A DNA stretch of 64,000 nucleotides from the NCBI RefSeq assembly GCF_033115175.1, contig NC_084840.1:76585179-76649178 (forward strand). Direction: 5' to 3'. The notes beneath the pieces are model-generated. The model was not told where the DNA came from, did not search any database, and worked only from the letters and a program-made list of their open reading frames with translations. Shown one piece after another: positions 55,637 through 64,000 of the stretch (position 1 is the stretch's first letter; every line of letters begins with the position of its first letter). A program made the position numbers and the translations under genes. Origin of the DNA: Lepus europaeus. Its lineage: Eukaryota > Chordata > Mammalia > Lagomorpha > Leporidae.

Positions 55637-58600
55637 TGCAAAGTAATGCCTGTGCATGGTAACTATCAAACAGTGCAGAAGAGCTATGGAAAGAAGCGTC
55701 AATTAGATGCATTCTCCCACTGTTGGAAATCCTCCATCGAGGCTAACTCATTGAGATGCGAGCCTTCATGTTAGGTCAACTTGAGGACACCACTGATGCC
55801 GGGAGAGTGGTTGATATCTGGTTGCCCACAGCCAGTTGTCCCATATCTCTCTGTGTGCTCATGTTGCCTGCCTTCTGGTCTCCGGCATCTTAAACCCATA
55901 GGGTGCTCATGTGGCTGCAGAGTTTGTCCTCATCTGGTGGTGGTGCTTTGAGGTGGTTACTGTAGACCAGCACAACCTTGGTTCCCTTCGGCAGCTATGG
56001 GGATGGATCCCTTCTGGAGACTCATCTTTCTGTGAATGAAGCCCAGCTCACCGACTTGTAGAAAAGAAGACGTGAATTTGCATCTTGTGTTTTGAGGCTA
56101 GCATCTCACGGAGCCTCTGAGTAGAAGGAAGCTCGCAGGAGGTACAGGAGCCAGAGCCGAGGGTCTTCCCAACCACTGTCTCTTTTAAGAATAAGTTCAG
56201 GGCATCCGTGGGGTGGATGAGGGCAGATGTCCTTATCAGAGAGGGCAGTCACTTAATCTAGGCAGGAGAGCTGGAGTTGGAACCCTGGGTGCCAGCCTCC
56301 CAGCCCAGCTGTGACACAGACCAGCCCTGTCCAGATGGTGTGGTTTAACTCGTCCGTCTGGCTGATTCTTTCCCTAATCGGCAACCTCAGTCAACATTGC
56401 CTGCAGCTCACGTGCTCACCAGCTAACCTGGTTTGGTTTGATGACCTGCAGGGGAACTGGAACAAGTAGCCAGTTTGTGTTCAGTAGCAGTAAAATGGCA
56501 CGACTGGCTTGTGGACAGCCCAGTCTTAGCTCCAAGGTACTCCGATGCTGCCCCTGATTCATCCATCCATCCCCCAGCTTACCCGGCACCCAGCAATTGT
56601 GACAAACGGCCAAGTCAATGAACATGATGACTTCTTAAAGTTGAGGGTTCGCTCCTAGTAGTTGGTGACTTCTAGTGGTCAGAGCCTTAACCATGCAGCA
56701 GCCTTATAGCCTGAGCCCGGGCCTGCCCCACCCTGATGGCAAATCAGAGTGTGCATTCTGTTAACCCAGCCAATGGTTTTTAAACGATGGCTTCCTTCCC
56801 CTGTAGCGTAGTGAACATCTGTGTGCTCCCACAGGCATCCTCAAACTGACGTCTAACACTGACATCTCAGCATAGCTACACTTGAAAAACTTGTTTTGTC
56901 AGAAGTTGGACAGCTGTGTGGAATGACATGCAGGCGCTCCTCCGAACAGCTTGTGTGAAGCACAGTGTTTATTCCGCCATCACTGTGCTCTTGAGGGAGA
57001 CAGGAAGGAGGATGAGAGTGGTCCGCAGCTGTATCTCTTTTGATGGCAGAAGTATCGAGAGAGAAGGCAGGAAGAAACCCGAGGTCTCCCTTCAGGCAGT
57101 GACAGGGCCATTGAGTTGAGTTGTGCTGTGAGTTAAAAAAAAAAAAAAAGCAGGGAGGGTTGAGGGAGAATGAGACTTAAAAGATTTAGTCAGAAGGACG
57201 TGTGGTTGCCTCCTGAGAGCCGGGGGTGCCTGGGAGGAGGGACGGTGGCAGCCCCCCTCGGCAGGCTCTTGCCACGTCTTTGAATCTTAGGCATGGAGCT
57301 AAGGAATAAGGAGTGATGGTTTAACAGAGCTTGAAATTCAGCCTAGACTTCTGCCTTGTAGCATTCACTCCGTTGTGTCTTTTTGGATTTGTTTGTTAGT
57401 ATTATTTTATTGTATTATTTTTTGTTCCCGAAGTGTTACTGGCAGAAGATTTGTCCTTGTGATTAGTGGGTGGATCGTAATCTCGGATTTGGGACATCAG
57501 GCGGCTCTGTCTTCTGTCTCGGCTGCCTTGGCCTGGTCCCATGTGTGAGTGCAGCTGTGCATGTTTCTGATGGTCTCTGTGCGTGTCTAGGTGGCTCCGA
57601 GGAGCCAGCTGTCTGTCTGCTTGTCCCTGGGACATGAGAGCCCTTGGTGCTTGTTTGCTTCACTAAGGCGATGATGATCGCTGCTGCCTCCCTGAGGGCA
57701 GTGCGAGCTGCTGTTTTCTAGGAATGCATTTGTTGCAGGGCCGCTGGGAGCTGAGGAGGGCAGCCCCCAGAGCGTTCCCTGATCCCTGATGGCCTTGTTT
57801 CCTCCCCCTGTCACCCAGGTTACAAGTGGTGCACAGATACTAGCAAGGAGCCAGAACCCCCTGAGCCTGCAGGTTTGGGGGCAAGCATAGAATTATGGTG
57901 GTGTTTGGCAATGGACCTCAGTTGGGGACCTCTGCTGGGGGTCCAGCCTTAGGCAGGGGCCTCTTCCCCTGCGCTGTGCATGGGATAGCAGCTCTGCTTC
58001 CTCTGCACCCTGGCGCTTGCCTGCGGAGGCTCATCTGTGCGTCAGAGCCTCTGTCCAAATCTGACATTGGCCTAGATCGGGTGTTATGGCTTCCAAAGCT
58101 TCCCCTGCAAGCCGTGCAGCCTGTGCCTGGGACGTGATGAGCACAGCTGGGCTGACCGAGACAGCCTGAGAGCGTGGGGCAGCACCGCCCGGGCTGGACT
58201 TGGCACGCGGCCCTTGGCCTGTGAGCGTGCTTGTCACCAGGATGCAGGAGTCGCCAGAGTCTCAGGCCTTCTGCTTCCTGAACAGGCTGCTTGTGGCTGC
58301 TTTCTGAGACTCCGGGGGAGATCCCGGTCCCTGGTGGTATCTTACAGAAACCTCTGAGGAACATGGGATCGTGGTTGAGTGGTGGATGCGAGGAGGGTAC
58401 TCAGAGGCCACAGCATCTCTGGTGGTGCCAACCTCTGCCTGGGGCTTAGTGCCTGGCACGGCTGGCTCCCTGGCATCCATCAGCCTGGCAGCAGAAGGTG
58501 GCAGTCGGGGAAGAGGCTGAGACTCTCAGGGATACCGGGATTTACCCATCCCCTGGGGAGAACCAGTATTCTGCATCCTCCGGCCTGCTTTGATCTGGGA

Positions 58601-59149
58601 AAACCAATTGCCTTCTTTATAAAAATCTCTTTGAGGAAGGCCATGGAGACCTCCTGTATGGAGGCTAGGAAGCTGGTGCTTGGGTTCGCTCTGAATCCTG
58701 GCAGGTCCAGGGCCCAACTCCCACGGCCCTCTGCTACCGGCTGCCTCGGTTTGTGTACTGCGATTGGAACCTACCCCGCTCTCCTGTTGCCTTCATCTTC
58801 CCTGGTGTTGGGGTCCCTTCGTTACACCCCCAGGAGAGGAGCATTTCTACTGTGGGTCGCCTACTGGGTGTAGGGTTTTCTGTGTTGGGTCAGGAATTTG
58901 GCTTCCAGACTGCACTTGCCAAGGATAGCCTAAAGTGAGGTTGAGCTGCAAGGGGTCATTGTGGGGCTCTGGCCACTAGGGGGCCGAGGGCCCATTGGAT
59001 TATAAAATGTTGTGGGTGGTGGGGGAGGGGGCTTGGGATGGGGAATGAAAGAATTCTGATGAAATTCTTTGAAGTTTATTGTTGGAGGGAGGTCTGTGCT
59101 CAATAACTTCTGCCACGTGACTGGTGATCCCCTTGTGAAAATGTTATTT
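55637..59149. other. PFKFB3 intron 1, 3.5 kb, SINE-free
   Basis: Unlike the flanks, no C-repeat is present. No alternative first exon could be recognised with confidence. A 15-base A-run lies near 57136-57149. Nothing else named. Confidence 0.4.
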
Positions 59150-59154
59150 CTTTA

Positions 59155-59421
59155 GATCTCATCTACGTTTATTATTTATTTGGAGAAAGAGGGAGAGAGA
59201 GTGTGCACAGGCTCCCATAGGGCGGTTCACTCCCAAAAGCCTGCAAAGGCCTGGGAGCAGGTGCAGTGCTGGGAGACGGGAATGAGTGGCAGGAATCCAA
59301 CGACTTGAGCCATCATCGCCGATTTCCAGGGTCCACATTAGCAAGAGCTGGAATTGGGAGCCAGAACTGGGTATTGAACTTGGGTACACTGCTGTGGGAT
59401 ACAGGCATCCTAACTGCCCCC
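59155..59421 (-). repeat. Old C-repeat SINE, antisense
   Basis: 'tttattatttatttggagaaag', 'gcaagagctggaattgggag', 'tgggatacaggcatcctaac'. Diverged. Confidence 0.7.
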
Positions 59422-59535
59422 CAAATTTATTTCCAATTGACACATGATAGTTGTATGTATTTATGGACTACAGTGTACTAACTCAGCACATGTATACAAT
59501 GTGTAAATCAGGGTAACTAATATTTCCATCTCCTT

Positions 59536-59856
59536 TTTTTTTTTTGACAGGCAGAGTGGACAGTGAGAGAGAGAGACAGGGAGAAAGGTCTTTCTTCACC
59601 ATTGGTTCACCCTCCAATGGCCGCCGCTGCCGGCGCACCGCGGTAATCCAAAGGCAGGAGCCAGGTGCTTCTCCTGGTCTCCCATGGGGTGCAGGGCCCA
59701 AGCACTTGGGCCATCCTCCACTGCACTCCTTGGCCACAGCAGAGAGCTGACCTGGAAGAGGGGCAACCGGGACAGAATCCGGCGCCCCGACCGGGACTAG
59801 AACCTGGTGTGCCGGCGCCGCAAGGCAGATTAGCCTATTGAGCCGCAGCGCCGGCC
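59536..59856 (-). repeat. C-repeat SINE (CSINE3-like), antisense
   Basis: Poly-T plus 'gacaggcagagtggacagtg' to 'gccgcagcgccggcc'. Duplication 'tccatctcctt' at 59525-59535 and 59857-59867. Confidence 0.93.
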
Positions 59857-59958
59857 TCCATCTCCTTATTTCTAGGAACCCAGCTAGAAATATTTGGAGC
59901 CTCCCAACTCATCTCATAGATCTATATAAAGTAGATAATAAATGATGATAAATTGTAG

Positions 59959-60996
<1,038 letters not shown>

Positions 60997-61249
60997 TAAG
61001 CCACGACGAGCTGCCCTGGTGGGCTGCGGGTTTGGGTTCGCCTTGTCTCTTAGGCCGGGCTCCATAGGAGGAAGGGAAAGGCTGGGCTACAGAGTGGCTC
61101 TGCTGGTGACCATCAGATCTGTCAGGTGTTAGGTCAAGCCTCTCGGCCTGTCCGAGACTGGGCAGCTTTGATCTGTTCCCAGATGGTCTGCCCAGGCTAA
61201 CGGAGACAGATCAACAGCAGCAGCCCCAGCTCTTGAGAGCACACAAAGT

Positions 61250-61450
61250 CCTTTTCATTGAGAATCATCTGGGTACGTTTGGAAAGGATTTCTTTTGAAG
61301 CAGGAGGCGATTGGGAGCCTCAGTGCAACGTGCTCAACCCTGACTGCACTTTAGAAGCCACCTGGGAAGCTTGTCAAGGTCCCAGTGCCAGGCCCCACCC
61401 GGGAGCATCTGTGGGTGGGCTCTGGACATCTGTTTTGTAACAGCCCTCCA
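61250..61450. repeat. MER5A-like DNA transposon fragment
   Basis: 'gagaatcatctgggtacgtt' at the left and 'aaccctgactgcactttaga', 'agccacctgggaagcttgtc', 'ccaggccccacccggga' at the right match MER5A ends. Confidence 0.65.
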
Positions 61451-61653
61451 GAGGGATGGTTCCAGTGTGCAGCCAGGCCTGAGCGCGCCCAGGCCATCTG
61501 CGCTGGACCTGATTGGAGGGCCTGGCTAGCACTGAGCAGTTTAGGAACAGAATTGCCAGGTGCTGTTGGCTGGGGCCAGTGAGGGAGCTTCCTTGGGCTA
61601 CGCTGGTGGATGGGCCGGCTCTGATTGCAGCTTCTCTTTCTTGTGCATTGCAG

Positions 61654-61719
61654 GCAATGTGCCTTAGCTGCCCTGAGAGATGTCAAAGTTACCTGACAAA
61701 GGAAGGAGGTCAAATTGCA
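61654..61719 (+). CDS. PFKFB3: PFKFB3 exon 4, one base short (frameshift)
   Basis: Acceptor 'tgcattgcag', donor 'gtaagt'. It begins QCALAALRDVK in frame, then the next codons read T and stop (TGA at 61693-61695). The remainder, read one base over, gives YLTKEGGQIA, the expected continuation. The length is 66 nt where 67 is expected from the flanking phases. The missing base lies at about 61685-61688, in an A-run that is one A short. Confidence 0.93.
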
Positions 61720-62282
61720 GTAAGTCTGAGGCATACAGCTGGCTCACTCTGCAACGCCACAGCAGGAAGATGTTCTCAGTGGCCTGCGCGGTGCTGGGAG
61801 ACACTGTGGGGACATTGCAGACAGGAACAGGCAGGGCCTCTGGCCCGGAGAGATGAGGGAAGCAGGTGGCTAGAAGAGCCTGGGGACTTGGTAGGGACTC
61901 AAGGACACAGCCACAGTGAGTGCTGTCACACATATGCCCAACCCCAGCCTTATGGGCAGCTGGTCATCACCTTGAGGGAGGGCAGAATCTGGGATACCAC
62001 AGTGCCCAGGAGCCATTGGCCCTTCTGTGTGTTCCCTCCCGCTGGGTGTTACTGGTTGCTTCCCGCGGCCATTCCCACCCCTCCCCTGCTGTCTCTGAGT
62101 GCTGGAGGCAGTGGGAGAGGGAGGGCTGCCTACAGGCACAGCCCTGGAGATGGGCAGAGCACCGTCTCTGCTGGAAGTGCCTTTCTGGACTTGTTCCTGG
62201 AAATGGCAGATTGCTGGTGTTGGTAAATACTGTTCAACTCAAGCTCAGATTCTTCTTCCCTGCCTTTCTCCCTCCCTATCAG
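61720..62282. other. PFKFB3 intron 4
   Basis: Nothing recognised. Confidence 0.4.
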
Positions 62283-62357
62283 GTTTTTGATGCCACCAAC
62301 ACTACTAGAGAGAGGAGACACATGATCCTTCATTTTGCCAAAGAAAATGACTTCAAG
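62283..62357 (+). CDS. PFKFB3: PFKFB3 exon 5 (Walker-B-like)
   Basis: Acceptor 'ccctatcag', donor 'gtgagc'. 75 nt, phase 0 to 0: VFDATNTTRERRHMILHFAK plus ENDFK. FDATN holds the aspartate needed for Mg-ATP. No changes from the family were noticed. Confidence 0.96.
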
Positions 62358-62545
62358 GTGAGCCAGACTCCTTGTCTTGCCCCCCCCCCCCCCATTTTTT
62401 TCTTTTTTCTCTTAAATGCTGGGTCGGATAATCTTCATTCTGAACCTTTCTGTGCTTTCCCCTTTTGAAAGCCCCAAATCCTGCTTAATCTACAACAGAA
62501 AGGCTTGCAGTGTGACTCATCAGCTGCCTCTTTGTGGCATTGCAG
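62358..62545 (+). other. PFKFB3: 188-bp interval where a 57-nt PFKFB3 exon is expected but absent
   Basis: The exon for about residues 148-166 (beginning with the FFIESVCDDP block) should lie here. The interval reads as a donor, a run of 14 C (62380-62393), a T-rich tract and an acceptor. No part of it encodes that block in any frame. Confidence 0.85.
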
Positions 62546-62670
62546 GAAGTTAAGATCTCCAGCCCGGATTACAAAGATTGCAATTCAGCAGAGGCCATGG
62601 ACGACTTCATGAAGAGGATCAATTGCTACGAAGCCAGCTATCAGCCCCTCGACCCTGATAAATGTGACAG
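62546..62670 (+). CDS. PFKFB3: PFKFB3 exon 7
   Basis: Acceptor 'tggcattgcag', donor 'gtacct'. 125 nt: [20 protein letters not shown], then [20 protein letters not shown]. The length and phases match the family's exon. One change: S to N in KRISCYE. Confidence 0.95.
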
Positions 62671-63261
62671 GTACCTCCCCCGCGGCAACCTCCTCCAGCA
62701 CAGTGGTAGGAGTGGTAGGAGCTGCCATGCCATTAGTGTCAGACCAGACACCTACGTGCATCACTGTCACATTCCGTGGGTCCAGCCATGTTCAAGGCCA
62801 GCCTAGGCTCAAGGGGAATGGGAGAGACAAATGGGAGGGAAGGACTCAATGGAAGCCTGATTTCATGAGTGCCTCCCACAGCTTTCAGAGCTGTCGCTGA
62901 AGTGCGATTTGCTTTTCAATCCTTGGCACTCAGTAAATGTCACTAAATATTGGATGAAGGAACAGAATGATCTGTGGGAACCACTACCTGCCAAGTGCTA
63001 AGATGAATCTGTCTTAAAATTTTTATAATGAAATGGAAAAAGTTCACAGAACTCCAAAAGATTTCAAAGTTCTACAGCTGTTATGCCTTTAGCCCAGATG
63101 TCTGTAACTGGCTACAAACCTGAAAAACTCACATTTTCCCCTTTTCCCTTGTTTCCTGCACTCTGAAATTTGCCATGGAAAAAACGCATTACTTCTCATA
63201 TTTTTTATTTTGCTTCATTTTCCTTGATCAAGAATAACTTTTACTTTCTTCCCACCCCCCC
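62671..63261. other. PFKFB3 intron 7, with a small MIR-like trace
   Basis: 62925-62965 ('ttggcactcagtaaatgt') resembles an antisense MIR end. Otherwise nothing recognised. Confidence 0.4.
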
Positions 63262-63593
63262 TTTTTTTTTTTAAATATTTTATTTAATTATTTGAGAGGT
63301 ACAGTTATAGTGAGAGGGAGAAGACAGTGAGAAAGATCTTCCTTCTGTTGGTTCACTCCCCAAATGGTCGCAATGGACAGAACTGTGCCCATCCGAAGCC
63401 AGGAGCCAGGTGCTTCCTCCCGGTCTCCCATGTGGGTGCAGGGCCCAAGCACCTGGGCCATCCTCTACTGCTTTCCCAGGCCATAGCAGAGAGCTGGATT
63501 GGAAGAGGAGCAGCCGGGACTAGAACCGGTGCCCATATGGGATGCCAGCGCCACAGGCGGAAGAGTAACCCACTGTGCTATGGTGCCGGCCCC
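63262..63593 (-). repeat. C-repeat SINE, antisense
   Basis: 'aaatattttatttaattatttg' to 'gctatggtgccggcccc'. Confidence 0.9.
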
Positions 63594-64000
63594 TATTTTT
63601 TTCCTTTTAAACTCTCTTCTAGACATTAGGAAGTAAAAGAACAGGGATCAAAACCCACATTTAAGAATCTTCCATGTTTCTAAGTGCCTGTTCCACTTCT
63701 TCATCAAAGACCTTTCACCATTAGTTGAGGCTGCCCCATTTCTGGCCTCAAAATTTAAAAAAAAATGCAGTTTAAGTATCTTGAATCTCCTTGCCTATTT
63801 CCCCACAAGTCTGTGCTGCTTGGATTAGATCCAGCTCAATTCAAATCATAGCCTCCCCAACACCTAGCTCAAATCAGAGCTGAATGTGTGAATGTCATAC
63901 CAGGATGTATATAAACAAGGAGCTCTAATAATGAGGAAATTCACTTTACCCTTCTCTCCCTCAAGTGCCTGTCAATAGTATTGTCTACACATGCTTGTTT
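63594..64000. other. PFKFB3 intron 7, right edge of window
   Basis: Nothing recognised. The next PFKFB3 exon is not reached. Confidence 0.4.

Noticed and set aside
62380-62393. 14-C run as an i-motif or G4 regulator of splicing
   Set aside because: Possible in principle, but its position beside a missing exon makes a sequencing or assembly problem the simpler reading.

Overview
This is mammalian nuclear DNA from a leporid (rabbit or hare). The evidence is more than fifty tRNA-derived SINEs of the lagomorph C-repeat type, in two flavours. One has a head like 'ggggccggcgctgtggcgcag' and a tail of repeated 'aaataaat'. The other has a head like 'gccggcgccgcggctcaat' and ends in 'ctctgcctgtc' plus poly-A. 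A LINE-1 with a long polypurine 3' UTR is also present. The sequence does not distinguish rabbit from hare or cottontail.

Two protein-coding genes lie head to tail on the + strand, in the order known from human 10p15.1. RBM17 (SPF45), a splicing factor with a G-patch and a U2AF-homology motif, occupies roughly the first 37 kb. A CpG island (1 to ~980) is its probable promoter and exon 1 area. Eleven coding exons (8901 to 36159) splice in frame to 401 residues, almost identical to human as I remember it. PFKFB3 (6-phosphofructo-2-kinase/fructose-2,6-bisphosphatase 3) begins in a second CpG island (~51.95-53.55 kb). It runs off the right edge after six recognisable coding exons, all from the kinase half; the phosphatase half is outside the window.

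The PFKFB3 exons are unusual. The 66-nt exon at 61654-61719 is one base short of the expected 67 and shifts frame into a stop. The expected 57-nt exon between 62357 and 62546 is absent. Several residues that are normally invariant are changed, while RBM17 next door is nearly perfect. Assembly error and real gene decay are both open explanations.

Layout: 1-37.5 kb is RBM17, with dense SINEs in introns 1 to 3 and an ancient antisense LINE-1 (10.6-16.4 kb) broken up by SINEs. 37.5-51.9 kb is intergenic. It holds a 4.3-kb antisense LINE-1 with both ends and target-site duplications but no ORF2 (38497-42789), two old MaLR-type solo LTRs, a MIR-like fragment, SINEs and an unexplained inverted repeat. 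52-64 kb is the 5' part of PFKFB3, with an LINE-1 3' end, MER5A- and MIR-like fragments, and SINEs.

No bacterial-type system, CRISPR array, rRNA or functional tRNA gene was seen. All SINE coordinates are read by eye and may be off by a few bases. Comparisons with human genes rest on memory of those proteins, not on an alignment run here.
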